From assembly GCA_964023205.1 (NCBI GenBank), contig OZ026835.1, positions 9,444,414-9,508,413 on the forward strand: a DNA stretch of 64,000 nt. Direction: 5' to 3'. Under the pieces are notes generated by a model that saw only the letters and a program-made list of their open reading frames with translations, was not told the origin of the DNA and did no database searches. Shown piece by piece: positions 11,890 through 23,889 of the stretch. Position 1 is the first letter of the stretch; each line of letters opens with the position of its first letter. The translations under genes and the position numbers were made by a program. The DNA is from Lutraria lutraria (Eukaryota > Mollusca > Bivalvia > Venerida > Mactridae).

Positions 11890-12124
11890 ATTAACACTAT
11901 TTTTCAACAATTTTCAGTTACATAGTGCGACTGATTCACCTAACAAGTTTTCCTGGATGGTATAAAACCCAGAATTTATTTATGTTTCCACAAGGAGCTG
12001 GCAACTTCTCCACATGTGGAGGAAAATTGACATTAACAAATATTCATAGAAGGGTATGACCTGCCACAAATGGGAATCAAACCGGGATCACCTGGTTGCA
12101 AATTTAGTGCACTAACCACTGGAG
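11890..12124 (-). mobile_element. tRNA-derived SINE (minus strand)
   Basis: Read on the minus strand, the head begins CCAGTGGTTAGTGCACTAAA, a typical A-box region, and has a B box GGTTTGATTCC (complement of 12073-12083). The body contains a self-complementary CTCCACATGTGGAG, and the tail ends GTTAGGTGAATCAGTCGCAC and ACTGAAAATTG. A related head at 32520-32645 shares GGTCATACCCTTC. Confidence 0.7.
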
Positions 12125-12149
12125 TATTTGTACAGCATGTATAGATTAT

Positions 12150-12250
12150 AAGCTCATCCACTAAGCTTAATAGGGAATGTTTGATTTACAGATCTAAGGA
12201 CTGTGAGTTTGAACCCCGAGTGTCCTCAGTTCCATTTCATTTTTTCATTA
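12150..12250 (+). mobile_element. tRNA-like SINE head
   Basis: TCATCCACTAAGCTTAATAG precedes a B-box-like GAGTTTGAACCCCGAG (12205-12220) and a T-rich run. It lies head to head with the preceding minus-strand SINE. The A box is weak, so this may be a degraded copy. Confidence 0.4.
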
Positions 12251-12366
12251 AACAAACAAGCCATATTTGAGTTAATTTAGATCTGACTGATGTCAATATT
12301 TTGTTAATTACTAAGGTCGTAAAATCTTCATAAAGAAATCTTGCTTACCGGTAGGCCTAAACGAAT

Positions 12367-12523
12367 TGTTTGATTCTGGTTACATGCTCATTATAAATGA
12401 AGTAGGTAGGTCAGGCTTTTATGGCTCTTGAAAGCATGTATAGAAAGGTAAAAAGTGAAGGTGGAACTTCCATTTCTTAGCTAGGGTGTAGAATTAGGAT
12501 CGGTTTGATAGCCAGAAACAAAC
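12367..12523. mobile_element. MITE with GTTTCTGGTTAC-type ends
   Basis: The left end is TGTTTGATTCTGGTTACATG and the right end GATAGCCAGAAACAAAC, inverted. The interior has GTAGGTAGGTCAGGC, CTCTTGAAAG and GGTAAAAAGTGAA, all also seen at 45035-45205. Confidence 0.6.
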
Positions 12524-12833
12524 AATTTCTTTTAAGCCTAAAATAAATCTAGAAAGCATTGAGCACATCATACTGCCAGGGAACATATTCTCTAACTTTC
12601 ACTTTTCACATAGCTTGTTTTTTATTCGAGATCTTATTATGGTAAAATATAATAATATCAAATTCACAGGTACAATAATCTTTTAATGCTGACAACATGA
12701 ACACTATATTTGTAAATAAGCAAATATGATCAGTACAGTTTTTACATTGAATTCAATTTATAAATCAAAATAGTCTTTGTCAAAATTAAATCATAACACA
12801 ATTATGTTCTCACATCGATGAATTTGTGTGCGA

Positions 12834-15023
12834 CTATTTACTGGTCAGTTTATCATAGTTTCCATGTAAGAACATCACAGGTTCTATAAGATTAGGTGCA
12901 ATAGAGTTCCTTTGTTTTTTAAATAATTTCTCACTGACCTCATTTTTAGTTCCTAACAAGGCTGGAATGAACACATACTTTTTAGCAACCTCTGATAATA
13001 AAGGAAATGATTTCTGTCGATCTCTCCACCAAGTCAGCGGTGACGCTGAAGAGCTGACCTGCATTTCACATTTATAACGATTGATCTCCACAGAGATGGT
13101 GTCTTCTTCTACTTTGTCTTCTTTCAATTCTAGAATGACATCAGCAAACCAGTCGTCTGCAGAGCTGTCTGGTGCTTGCACATTCTGATTTTGAAGTTTT
13201 AATTTCTTGGACTTAGGTTCATGGTCCATAGCACCTTCTTTCTCCTTTCCACCTGAATCTGGCCATAAAACGCATGAAGTTTCCTGATAATCATCATCTA
13301 CTTCTATCTTGACAATAGTTTCAATTTTGTTTGGAGAATTATAAGAGCTTTGTGTTGGAGTGGACTGGTTCTTCAAATCTAATGCAGACTTCTTTAACAA
13401 TTCATATGCACGATCCTGATCAGACTGGTTAACAAACTTTAAACATTTGAATCTTGGATCAAGAAACGAACTAAGTAACAGAAAATCTTTGATACTATCA
13501 TTTATATAACTTTCTTTCAGGGCTGATATCATTTTTGTTTTGAGTTCAGCAATAATTTGTGAATCAGCATCAGTATTAGCTAAACTTATTTCCAGTTTCT
13601 TCAATACTGGCAGCACAACTGATGCAGTAGGGTACTTCATGTCCTTGGTCAAAGTGAGAGCGGTTTTTAGAGGCAGTAAGATGTTGATCAAAGTCTGAAT
13701 CAATGCGAAGTCAGCTGACATCAACTTTTCTATCTTCAGGACACTAGGTGTTTGATCCATACAAGCAGCAATCACAGCATTGCTTTGGTCCAGAATTATT
13801 TCAAACATCTCCAGACAAGAAGTCCATACTTCAACATTACAGCTAACGAGTTCTTTAGCTGGCATATTTAAAGCATTCTGCTTATCAGCAAGCACTGACT
13901 TGGCCTCAAATTTATTAAAACTTCTAACAACTTTCTGCACTTTCTTTATCATATTTGCAGTAACAGTTTCCTGTATGCAAAGTTTGGCTGTCTTCTCAAT
14001 AGTATGACACAAAGCTTCCAAAACAATACAATTTTTACTCTCAGCAAATTGGTCAACAATCTTGTTACCATCAGAAACAATGATTGATCCACAAATATCC
14101 CTTAATTTTTCAAGCAGCTCTTCTGTTATTTCATCAGCGTCATTACTTGGTAATTCTGATGTACTCAGCATGTAATTTTTCATTTTCCAGTTATCAAACA
14201 AAGCACTAACATATATTGTCACGTAATGATAGGAGGATGTACCCCAAAATTCTATCTTAAAGCTTTTATTAGTAGCTAAAGTTAGCTCAGAAAAGACAGC
14301 AACCTGCAACTCAGAATGTCGTTTGAGTATCATATTTGTTACATCTTCTGATGATGGAATTGTTACATTTCTTCTACCGAGTCCAATAAGTTTTTGAAAT
14401 CTAGATGCATCCAGATTCTCAATGGGTAGCAAGTCATGTATCACAGTCTCAAATACTAGTTCTCTGACAGACATAAATCCACCATACGACTCAACCTCAG
14501 ATTCCGCAAATGAGCCGCTAGAATTCTCCTGGGCTGGATTTTCCTTGTTGTAGGACATTTGAGAATCCCCTAAATGGGTACCTGGTTCCACAACCCAGTT
14601 AGTAAGATGTCCAGCATTTCGACCGAAGGCTACCGAACCGTCAATAGGCAGAGGTGCAATAGAGATTTCTTCACAGTATGTCTGACGGGGACCACGTGGG
14701 GGCGTTCCTGCATGCAGAAAGGCATCGACCATAGATTGACTGGAAAATACGGAGGCTGTGTCAGAACTAACAGACCTGTTTAATGATGATCTACTGTAGC
14801 CATACTCCTGCGAGGAGGCCACATTTTTATGGTGATGGACAATGTGGGTACGGAGATTAGTTGTGTTCCCCGAGTAATTAATTCCTCTTTTGCATAACTT
14901 ACATATAGCACGACTTTTATCCAAGTTTCCATAACAATTTTTGTAGAATCCGAAGAATTCCCAGACAGAACTTTTCACTTTACCAGGAAAAGGAAATACT
15001 TCCCTATCTTCATCCTGCGACAT
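12834..15023 (-). CDS. ZBED-like, hAT-transposase-derived protein, intronless (729 aa)
   Basis: A single 2190-base frame on the minus strand starts at ATG (15023) and ends with TAG. Residues 16-65 form a BED-type zinc finger: VWEFFGFYKN, then C41-x2-C44 and H60 with H64/H65. The middle is diverged hAT transposase fold: VTIYVSALFDNW, then SIIVSDGNKIV and LCHTIEKTAKLC, where active elements show DNG.N and CFAHTLNL. The last 75 residues are a hAT dimerisation region, PLTWWRDRQKSFPLLSEVAKKY. The usual TxDxWTS block appears as FKIEFWGTSSYHY, so the first catalytic Asp seems lost, and the conserved SER/AG motif near the end has become NEVSEKLFKKQ. I see no inverted ends or target duplication flanking it. 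This pattern, a long intact frame with a damaged catalytic core, fits a domesticated DNA-binding protein like vertebrate ZBED1/4/6 more than a live transposon. Confidence 0.85.
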   Translation of the reverse strand: MSQDEDREVFPFPGKVKSSVWEFFGFYKNCYGNLDKSRAICKLCKRGINYSGNTTNLRTHIVHHHKNVASSQEYGYSRSSLNRSVSSDTASVFSSQSMVDAFLHAGTPPRGPRQTYCEEISIAPLPIDGSVAFGRNAGHLTNWVVEPGTHLGDSQMSYNKENPAQENSSGSFAESEVESYGGFMSVRELVFETVIHDLLPIENLDASRFQKLIGLGRRNVTIPSSEDVTNMILKRHSELQVAVFSELTLATNKSFKIEFWGTSSYHYVTIYVSALFDNWKMKNYMLSTSELPSNDADEITEELLEKLRDICGSIIVSDGNKIVDQFAESKNCIVLEALCHTIEKTAKLCIQETVTANMIKKVQKVVRSFNKFEAKSVLADKQNALNMPAKELVSCNVEVWTSCLEMFEIILDQSNAVIAACMDQTPSVLKIEKLMSADFALIQTLINILLPLKTALTLTKDMKYPTASVVLPVLKKLEISLANTDADSQIIAELKTKMISALKESYINDSIKDFLLLSSFLDPRFKCLKFVNQSDQDRAYELLKKSALDLKNQSTPTQSSYNSPNKIETIVKIEVDDDYQETSCVLWPDSGGKEKEGAMDHEPKSKKLKLQNQNVQAPDSSADDWFADVILELKEDKVEEDTISVEINRYKCEMQVSSSASPLTWWRDRQKSFPLLSEVAKKYVFIPALLGTKNEVSEKLFKKQRNSIAPNLIEPVMFLHGNYDKLTSK

Positions 15024-15273
15024 TTTTAGGGTCTATAAAGTTTTTTGATAACAGATATTAAGATTCTATCCAACTTCAAAAGCTTTTAGAAAATAGTTAT
15101 AAAACAGTTGGGGACACCCAAATGTCATAAAATCAACTAACTGATTAAGTAATCAAATCACATCAAAATATCAAAGAACAAATTAATATGAGAAATCATG
15201 TGAAAGTTCGTCACATATACAGTATCTTAGAAACAAATAATATTAATCACGATTTTCAAAAAAAAGAAAAATA

Positions 15274-17186
15274 TCAATATTGTAGGTAAAGTCTTTGGTT
15301 GACTTCAGATATTGAGATATCAGCTAATGGTGGAGTAGTTCCTTCGTGCTTTGGATTTTCTTGGTGAATGGGTGCAAATTCGTCTAAAAACAGTAACAAT
15401 AACATAGATTGGTTTTAAATCTAGAAATAAAAACAATTCATCTAAAATTGGAAACATGGTTCGGTTTAAAAATTTCTGCATACAACAGAAACTAATCATT
15501 CAGCAAAAATTTTAAATAACACTGATTGGTTAAATTAAAATTAACATTTTATCCAAATAAGGTAACATAGGTTGGTTAAAGAAATTCTTAAGCGTGTTAT
15601 TTCGGAACCTGATAAAAACATAAACAAGAGAAAACTTTACGTTTTTGGTCATGATAATTGCAAATAAACAAAAACTAATGTACAAACTATCAGATATAAG
15701 ATTGTGCTCACCTGTTATCACATCTATAGAATCCAGTCTTGCTGTACATAGATGAATATATCCAAACCAAGCAGGGTAGGCTAATAACCATAGAACACAC
15801 AAGTAGCATGGGACTGCAACAGCCCAATATCTGAAATAACAATGATTTTGTCAATACACACTATTACACAGACACAATCATTATCAGTACCTCAAAATGG
15901 AATTGTTTTGGAAAAATGCAATCTCCATTGTAAGATACTGATTAAAGCCATATTTGTCAATCATTGATCATTCAGGAGTCCAATCAGGACAGGTAAAAAT
16001 TGCCTCTGCCATTTTTCAAAAATGTAGTAACTTTGATGATTGAAGCTTACTTATAATTCTAAAACCTTACTTTGCACTCAGAAGACAATATGCAAAAATA
16101 ATGTGGATACATGATCACATAAAAAATATCAACAGGAAAACACAGGACCAAAACCAACCAATAAACAGCAATGCTTGTGCTTTGTTTCAGTTTGGTGCAG
16201 AAAAGTAGCAATTTAAATAGATGAAGTGATTTCAAAATCTCAAACCATGCTCTTGTTATCATAAAATGTTGTTTACAGTTAGAAAATATTCTTATCAGCA
16301 CTAGAGCCATAAATAACATAACTGCATATACATACTTCTGTGGCCAGTATGAAAGACCAATAGCATCTAACCATGTATCAGGTAGGTAAGCCCAAACTAT
16401 ATACACAACTGAAAATAAATTTATCAAAACATTTTAAATACATGATCTATATAGCCAGTATGAAATATATCCAAATACAGAATATCAAGTACTCCATGTG
16501 AATTTGGGATATCCTATGTTTTAACACTATCAGCCAACCAGAATCTTATTGTACATGATTCTGCAATAAAACATGTTAACAGTCTTACAAAAAATTACTG
16601 ACCCAAAAAATATAATCATATCAAAGGATACTTTACTAAATTATGCAATAGCACATTGAAATATTTATACAGATTCATCTGAAAATAGCTCATGTTCAAT
16701 TGTGGCAGAATTAAAGAGCAGTAAATTTTAAAGATCGAAGACACACTGCCGTCGGTGTCCCTCTGATATTTGTGTAATGTTGGCTAGTAGTTTAATAAAG
16801 ATCATGCATGTTCATGATCTAGCTTTAAATATAATTAAAACAGATTGATAATAGTTCTGGATTGTTGTGGAATTTATGCTTTACAAACAGTAGGTAAGTG
16901 TGAAAAACTGTTACTAGAAAGGAAGTCCAAAATTGCTCAACAAATGATAGTTCTGGCCAAAAAAAAGGTTACTGTGCACCCTCGTATAAGACAGGAGGGT
17001 GACTTATATGCGAGTATGAACAGTAATCAGATGGATACTATTAAGAGTTTAATAATACATACATATTATTACGGAGCAAAAATAATTTCTGATTAAATTG
17101 ATTAACTTACCGAAGAAAACATATGCAGCCAAATAGAGAACAAAGCCATATATAGCACGTACTGGAGTTGGTGATGGTGATGACAT
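15274..17186 (-). CDS. PIGP: Phosphatidylinositol N-acetylglucosaminyltransferase subunit P
   Basis: Four exons on the minus strand (17186-17111, 16408-16336, 15830-15712, 15383-15274) join in frame for 378 bases, giving 125 residues against about 134 in human. The protein starts MSSPSPTPVRAIYGFVLYLA and has the PIG-P hallmarks: a first membrane helix, VVYIVWAYLPDTWLDAIGL, YWPQKYWAVAVPCYL, a second helix, LDSIDVITG, and a C-terminal ADISISEVNQRLYL. PIG-P is a two-helix ER membrane subunit of the GPI-GlcNAc transferase that performs the first step of GPI-anchor synthesis on the cytosolic face. The start at 17186 was chosen because family members begin just before the SPSP motif. A minus-strand acceptor-like site lies upstream near 17215, so a 5' UTR exon is likely. 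The stop codon lies about 250 bases from the start of the ZBED gene on the same strand. Confidence 0.95.
16409..17110 (-). other. PIGP intron 1
   Basis: The 702-base first intron has a GTAAGT donor and a TTTTCAG acceptor. It contains a plus-strand open stretch (16845-17096) with a run of lysine codons, but no splice or start context that supports a gene. Nothing else was recognised in it. Confidence 0.6.
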
Positions 17187-18119
17187 ATCATATCGTTTGA
17201 GTGGATCACAATATCTGTAATTAATCTGCAATGCAATGTGTGACGATTTTGAGCCAATTAATAACAATAAATTGAATAATATTTATATATCTGACAGTGT
17301 CATAATTTGAAATATTCAGAGTTTTAAATCTTGACAACAAAGACAATAAAATCAGCGCATACTTTATGTCAGATAAGGTGATATAAACCGTTTACCAATC
17401 CAAAACATTCGCCCTACATTAAAATAAATACCAAGCCCGTTTGAAACCAGGACGAACCTAACGATGACGATATATAATGAGGACGAATAAGAAGATACTC
17501 GTTGGATTCAACAAATCGCTCATTGATTTGCAACGAACTGAGGATCAGACTATTAGATTAACTGTGTAATGTATTCGAAATAACTTACATGACAATAATT
17601 TGAAGCGAATAGAACGAAAGAACACAGGTAAATTTATTTCGGCTTGTTGTGGTTTAGACATCTTGTTTGAACGCTGACGAATGATACTCTATCGCCATCA
17701 TCACTCTAATATCCGTTACGATCGGTCATACAATTTCAAGCTATGAACCGCTTGCTTGTTAGTGTTGACATTTCATTCACTCCTGAATTTATCCGTAGAG
17801 TACTTAAATGTTACGGTTGACTTCGTTATCCATCCAAGGACAGTTGTTTTTGCTTTATCTAAACAAAATTCTGAGGATCAAGGGAGATAATCCCGTTTAC
17901 AATGGCACAATGTTCTTTTCAGAGCCACCAGAGATGCAAGAGAAACGAGCATTTATTTCCCTACTATTTTCGGATAGAGTTCCCTAGCAAACATATTTAT
18001 GTGGGCAAGTTTATGGACAAGCCCATGTGAATATACCCATATTGGACACCTTTGGAACCTAACATATTGGACCTATATGGGCAAACCAATAAAGGTCCCA
18101 TATGGGTTGTGTCTGGGCA
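17187..18119. other. PIGP upstream region and intergenic DNA
   Basis: The PIGP 5' region should lie here; no TATA box is evident. At 17995-18115 there are several diverged copies of the words CCCATAT, ATATGGGC and TATTGGAC in both orientations, likely a degraded repeat. No gene is supported. Confidence 0.45.
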
Positions 18120-18290
18120 GTCCCTTTTTCCTGTAATTGTCTGTACACAATACTTGACTCGGTTGTTCGGTTGGAGACATCGAAAAAGTGTAGAAATTCG
18201 AAAGGAGAAGAAGAGAATCAAACCCACGACCGTTCGTTTAGTAGTTGCATTAGGTACCACGTACTTGACCACTGACCTTTTTATTCGGAT
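18120..18290 (-). mobile_element. tRNA-derived SINE (minus strand), same family as 5975-6112
   Basis: The plus strand reads TACTTGACTCGGTTGTTCGG, GAGACATCGAAAAAGTG, then ATCAAACCCACGACC and a degenerate ACCACGTACTTGACCACTG. Order and spacing match the copy at 5975-6112, in the same orientation, with more divergence. Confidence 0.5.
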
Positions 18291-18533
18291 CATGATCAGT
18301 AAATCTATCAAATGTATTCAAATAACATCCAGCATAGCATCCCATTGCAGTCAAAGACTTCTTAAAGGAGATATGAATATTTTTATGTAGTTTCATGACC
18401 TTTATACTCATGTGTCCTTTATATTCATTCATGGTGCACCTTTATGCACAGTTGACCGTTAAAGACATTGAACCAGGAATGTGAGGCCTGTGACTTATGG
18501 ACCAGAAAGTCACCTAATTCCACAGTAGGGGGT

Positions 18534-18665
18534 AATAAAACAGACAGGGTCATTGATAGACTAGCACCTGTTTACATATCTGTTACTCTATATGCTTATA
18601 AAAACAAAAGCAATTTAGTCATATACTTATTATCACTGTAAATCAATAAAATTTATTACCCCACT
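18534..18665. repeat. 132-bp segment with inverted ends
   Basis: AGTAGGGGGTAATAAA at the left is matched by TTTATTACCCCACT at the right. There is no coding potential. Another GGGGCAATAAAAC word follows at 18720, so a nested or related copy is possible. Confidence 0.4.
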
Positions 18666-20328
18666 TTTTGATTAGGTGTCAAGTCTACAGACCGTGACCA
18701 GACTGGTTTTATCTGATTAGGGGCAATAAAACAATGAAGAGATTAGACCACATGTGGATTTTGGGGGGGTCACTTATATAGTAGCTGTTCAATGTCTTTA
18801 AACACTGTTGGCTTTATTTAGTGGGTTAATATTTTTGTTCTATGATATCAAAATATATGTGGATAAGAGTAGCCCTTGGCTACTTGGAGGCCTTTTTTCA
18901 AAGGTGATCTAGCTTTTACTCAGGTATGATTGTACGTCGGCTGGTAATATGGCCTTCTTGAGGTCTATATCGAAATGAATTTATAAAATTATAATTATAC
19001 ATGAAATGTACTTACGTTGTCTGTATCAATATCTAAACAAACTATATTCTGTGTCACCCAAATAATCATTGCATGTTTAATCTTATCCACTGTGTCAATA
19101 TACTGTATCTCCCTTTAGGCTTTACACCATGAACGGTCAAAATAGTTTTACTTTATAACTACTGAATTATTAAAGTTTAGATTGCTATATGAAACATATA
19201 AAGCATATTATTTAAACGTGTTTTGTTTCCAACTCGTGAATTACTCGACTATAATAGTGATGTACTGAAGTAAGTAGACGCGTGATGATTTTCTTACCTT
19301 GGATGAAATTCCCCAACCCTTGACTCCATTCCAGCCTATATTACAGTCCCACTAAATATACCCCATTATTAGCACACTATGTGTTGTGAGCGAACTTATT
19401 TCAAGAACCTGAAAATTCGCGCTTGAATGGCGGACTGTAGGCAGAAACTACCTGGTCATTGGCTCTGATAATGGGTATCCGATTCCATCCATGATACGTC
19501 CGATGCTTATAATTATGTATACAGTAACTGTTATGTCGTGGGTGATATCATTAATCCGCCCGTTAAGCACGGTCTTTTTATAAGGAATATGGACGCTGTG
19601 TTCGGATAGAATGTGGATTCGACATATCTGCCTGACTGTAGAACTTATATACACGCCAATCCACCAACCTTTGTACTACTTGGAATTCCTGAATATTGTA
19701 TCCCAAGTCACGTGATTCCCCAGCATTTAGTAAGTATTTACAACATTATACATTTGAATACTATAAAAATGTCGTAATTATTCAATATCTGTTTATCGCA
19801 TATTCCGGTTATTTCAACTAATTTCCATTAGGTATTTGATATAATGAGATTCAACTATCTAACTAAACAGACGTTATATAAGTAGGGCTATACACTGCTG
19901 AACTTTTTAAATCGGCTTCTAGATATTTCCAAAACACATGGCAATATTTTAGACAATCAGTTATTTTATTTTATTACATGTACTTTTAAGCTGTATAATG
20001 CTTTTTTAAAAAAAGATTTAAGGTCATTTACGGCCCATACCCACACTATAAAATAACTGATAGTTCCGTAAAAAACATTCAGAATAGACCATGTTGACTG
20101 ATCATATATGTTGAGTAGTATATAATGTATCCAGAATTCGTGTAAATATCTTAATTGGCACTAGTACTTAGACAAGGATTTAAACAATGTTTAAATAATG
20201 TCTCTTAATGTTCTGGTTACTTCTACTGGTCTATACAAGCGATGAACGTTACGTACATTTGAGTCATTTTGCTATTTGTATTAACGATGTTGCTTTTATC
20301 ACAATATACGTAGATACCACAGACAAAT
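18666..20328. other. Intergenic DNA before AADAC-like gene A
   Basis: Around 18880-18935 there is an end related to the TACAGTCA MITE family (ACTCAGGTATGATTGTA). The remainder is AT-rich with no recognised gene. The AADAC-A promoter should be in the last few hundred bases, but I see no convincing TATA box. Confidence 0.4.
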
Positions 20329-23300
20329 ATGGTTGCAAGAACACTCAAAGGGTTATTAGCAATGGCTGTGATTGTAGGACTAACTGCTTACATCGCACGT
20401 CCAAGATTCCCAGAATCAGCTAGCAACCGTGGTTTGAAAACATTTGTTGGCCTCGGTATTAAACTGACAGAACTGCTCGTAAGTAAATGATATTCTGTCC
20501 GAATTCTGCATGTAGGTAGTGAATACTAACTAGTACATCAGTTTATGTGTATGTAAGACGTAAACATAATTTCATTTTTTATTAGTTTTTGTTTTGTGCT
20601 TTGGGGGGGGGGGGGGGGGTGAACATCGCACCAACAGTCATAATCATATGGCGATTTTTCCACCTTCAAACGGTTGAGGAAGACCTTCAGACGCGTACCT
20701 TGGTAATTAATCATTATTGTATGATAGGCTTTGGGAAGGAAAGAACATGAAATATGGAAACGTCGGTTAATGCCTTGTATCAGACTAAAGACAATGTTGT
20801 TTAAAATAGTTTGGAATCAATCGATTTTGACATCAGCTTGTTAGAATTAAACATGTCTTCACACCAGGACTGTGTGATTAAAGAAGTGTTTAAAGCAAAA
20901 GGTTACTATGAAAACGCCGCCTATTTATTTGCACCAGTTATATGCATTCTTTTAACATACATATACAATGTATAACACACATCAGTTGTTTATGAGACCC
21001 ATTCATTGATAGTGTATACTCGATTTACAAGACGACCAGGATTTGTCCTGTATGTGATTCATGTATTTCATTAGGATTTTATTTCATTGTTTTATGCTGT
21101 ACGTAATAGGAATATCTAATATACGTGTATTACAGAGTGATATTGGTGGAGGTATAGGTCTTTCTAGAGTAAACATCACCCGATCATTGCTTAATACTCT
21201 ATCACTTGTGACAAGACAAAATGAGAATGTTGAGGTAATATATTGTCGTATTTTTCTTGGTATATAGGTGTTAAAAGATATGTTGTAAATAATAAAACAG
21301 CTGTGAACAAAGGCCACTGTTGTAAAAGATGTAATATGACTTTCATTCACTGGGTGGTTTTTATTTAGAGATGGCTTCTAACACAAGCTTTACAGTATAG
21401 ACAATGCTTATTGGTTTCAAAAAGATTACCATGTATATCAGACTTGACAATATTCTTTTAAGTGTGAACTGTTACCGTGCGTGACACAAGTATTCATAAT
21501 GCCTTTCCCTTTGTCACTGTCAGATTTACAAGACATAATCATATACAACATATAAATACAACGGACGTGTAGCAAAGGTTTATGGTAATGTAATATAATT
21601 GTTACTTCTGTGCTGTCAATGACACATATTCCGAAGAATAAGGAATGTTGCCTTGCGTGATACAATTATTAATAATGATTTTCCTTTTGTCACTATTCAG
21701 ATTTACAAGACGACAATGGACGGAGTTGAAGTAACTGTTTTTAAACCCATCGAAAAGACCAGCGTCATGAGACCAGGAATTGTGTTCATACATGGGGGTG
21801 GCTGGGTTATACTGTCACCAGGTGAATACAAGATAGCATCAGCTTAATCCTAGCATGTCTAGTTTGGAAACAGAACTCGGTGCTCAATAGGGAAAGCGTG
21901 TGGAGGAGCTGCCGGTTACTTGCGTAGATCATGGTTATATAATGTACTGGCAAATAACTCAGTAACATTTGATAGGTTTAATGCTTACAGATTCATAACT
22001 GAAATACTTCTGAAAACAGCCATAGACACCCAAAAAGGAAAAAATACTTTTTTTGGTTTATGCATCCAAAAGTACAATTAAGGTGTTGAGTCAATTAATG
22101 TTACGTTCAAGTTGTTTTTTCGTTTTGACGTGTTACTGATCAGATATACATACATGTACTTACTGTCTTGTGTTTAAATGCGATATTAACTAAGTATCGA
22201 TACACCGTCTTTTGAATACAGCGAATTCAACTGCGTACTGAATATGACGAGTGTAAATGGACGGATTAAACAATTAAAGAACAAATGCCACACATCGACC
22301 AATAGTTTGTTTCAATGTACATATGATTTGGTCATGAGAACAGCGTACTGTATACGCAATTAAGGAGTCTATATAGTCGATGTATCATCCCATAACTGAC
22401 AAATATAAATTAGCGTTCCTTTTTACTTTTGTTTTAGTTTTAAATTCTTGTTTTCAGATCAGTATTCTATGCTTTGTCAGGAGTTGGCCATGCAAACACA
22501 AAGTGTTGTTGTGTCTGTAAAGTAAGTATAATATCAATGTAAATTATTTGTACTCACCAAATAAATAATTGAACATTGATTTACAAGTATTCGTACGTCC
22601 ACTACTATCTACTAGTGTTGGTTTAGAGTAATACGATTAAGATTTGGTGATAATTATGTAAGAGTCTTGGGAAGCAAACTAATTGATAATTGTAAGAAAT
22701 GTTCAGAAAGACGATAGTCCATAAAATGGACACTATATTACATCATGATTATAATGTCCCTGTCTATAATTAGTAAATGTATACAATACATTTTTTCTGT
22801 TTAAAGCTACCGCAAGGCCCCAGAATATATATATCCAATTCCACTGGAAGATTGTTTGACAGCCACAAGATATTTACTAAGAAATGCTGAAAAATATGGT
22901 GTTGATAAAAACAATGTTGGTGTCAAAGGTAACATCTGAATGTATTTAATACTAACACAATATTATTTACCTTCAAACAGATTTGTAAATGTGACGGGCA
23001 TATAATTTGGTTTGCTCTTTCAGAAAATGTTTACACGGATATAAAATATTTTAAAATAGTTTATGCTCGCCGGTTGTTTTAAGGACTGACATAATGATGT
23101 ATAAGTTAAGTTCAATCTAGGTTTTAGTTTGTTACATTAATTCATTGTTTTTTTGTTTTTTTCTAAAAGATAATATGATTGTTTGAAAGACACAGTAATA
23201 TCATTATTAACTATAATTTCTTTCTTGTAGGAGACAGTGCTGGAGGTAATTTGGCGATGGCAGTATCCCTTAAGCTTTCCAAAGAAACTGATGTTCCTGA

Positions 23301-23889
23301 ATTGAAGTTCATGTCCTTAGACTATCCAGCTTTACAACTGTTTGATTTCAACTTGCCTTGTTTCAGAAAATATGTTGATGGTCCCTGTTTTGTCACTAAG
23401 AAATCAATGGCCACGTACTGGCTATTGTATGCCTTCGGAAACACAACCTTTTACGATTTGCTATATAGTAACAATCATGTTACGAAGGAAATGCGTGAAT
23501 CAAATTACGCAGAATATGTTAATCCAAAGCTACTTCCAAAAAATATGCAAGACGAAATTCCAGATGAAGAAATGAAAGATGATGTAAATTCATTAGAAAT
23601 TCCGAAAGAACTTTCTGAGAAGATTTTCGATCCTTTGTTTGCACCATTGATGGCCTCTGATGATGACTTAAAACGTCTACCCAGGACTTATGTATTTAAT
23701 GTGGAATTTGATTCTTTGAGAGATGAAGGTTTTATTCTTGTGAAAAGAATGAAACAATTAGGTTTGGATGTTGTTCATTCTTATTTGTCCTCAGAGGAAC
23801 ATGGGTTCCTTAACCTGTTAGCTCTTGATCCAACAGTTGCTGATGAAATAAGCAGATTTACCACATTTTTTAATGAAACTGTTGATTGA
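20329..23889 (+). CDS. AADAC/NCEH1-like serine hydrolase, copy A (404 aa)
   Basis: Six exons: 20329-20478, 21136-21234, 21701-21821, 22458-22521, 22807-22928, 23231-23889, with phases 0,0,1,2,1 between them. The N-terminus (residues 5-22) is a hydrophobic signal anchor followed by YIARPRFPE, as in ER type II membrane esterases. The alpha/beta-hydrolase-3 core has the oxyanion motif HGGGW (114-118), nucleophile elbow GDSAGG (Ser188), Asp346 in EFDSLRDEG and His376 in EEHGF. Spacing is close to that of human AADAC, where the triad is near 189/343/373, and the length fits too. Family members hydrolyse ester or amide bonds of xenobiotics, acylglycerols or cholesteryl esters on the lumenal side of the ER; substrate here is unknown. 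It is the most diverged of the four copies at the C-terminus (ends ETVD without the extra two residues). Confidence 0.93.
20603..20705 (+). repeat. Poly-G run followed by a dispersed repeat fragment
   Basis: Seventeen G residues (20603-20619) are followed by GTGAACATCGCACCAACAGT, a ATGGCGATTTTTCCACC word and GGTTGAGGAAGACC. A similar order (TTAAACGTCGCACCATGCAC, GCGACTTTCC, GGTGGAGGAAGA) occurs at 28030-28150, and a reverse-orientation fragment at 39750-39850. It is a common dispersed element, probably a SINE body. Confidence 0.6.
21471..21534 (+). repeat. Local duplicate of the intron 2 acceptor plus start of exon 3
   Basis: 21471-21534 closely matches 21647-21711: GTTACCGTGCGTGACACAAG versus GTTGCCTTGCGTGATACAAT, a pyrimidine tract, then CAGATTTACAAGAC. 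The second copy is the real acceptor and first codons of exon 3 in gene A. The first is a decoy with an intact CAG but no continuing exon. Confidence 0.8.

Noticed and set aside
16845..17096. 83-codon plus-strand frame in PIGP intron 1
   Set aside because: No splice context, no recognisable domain, and it lies wholly inside an intron of a well-supported gene; treated as chance.
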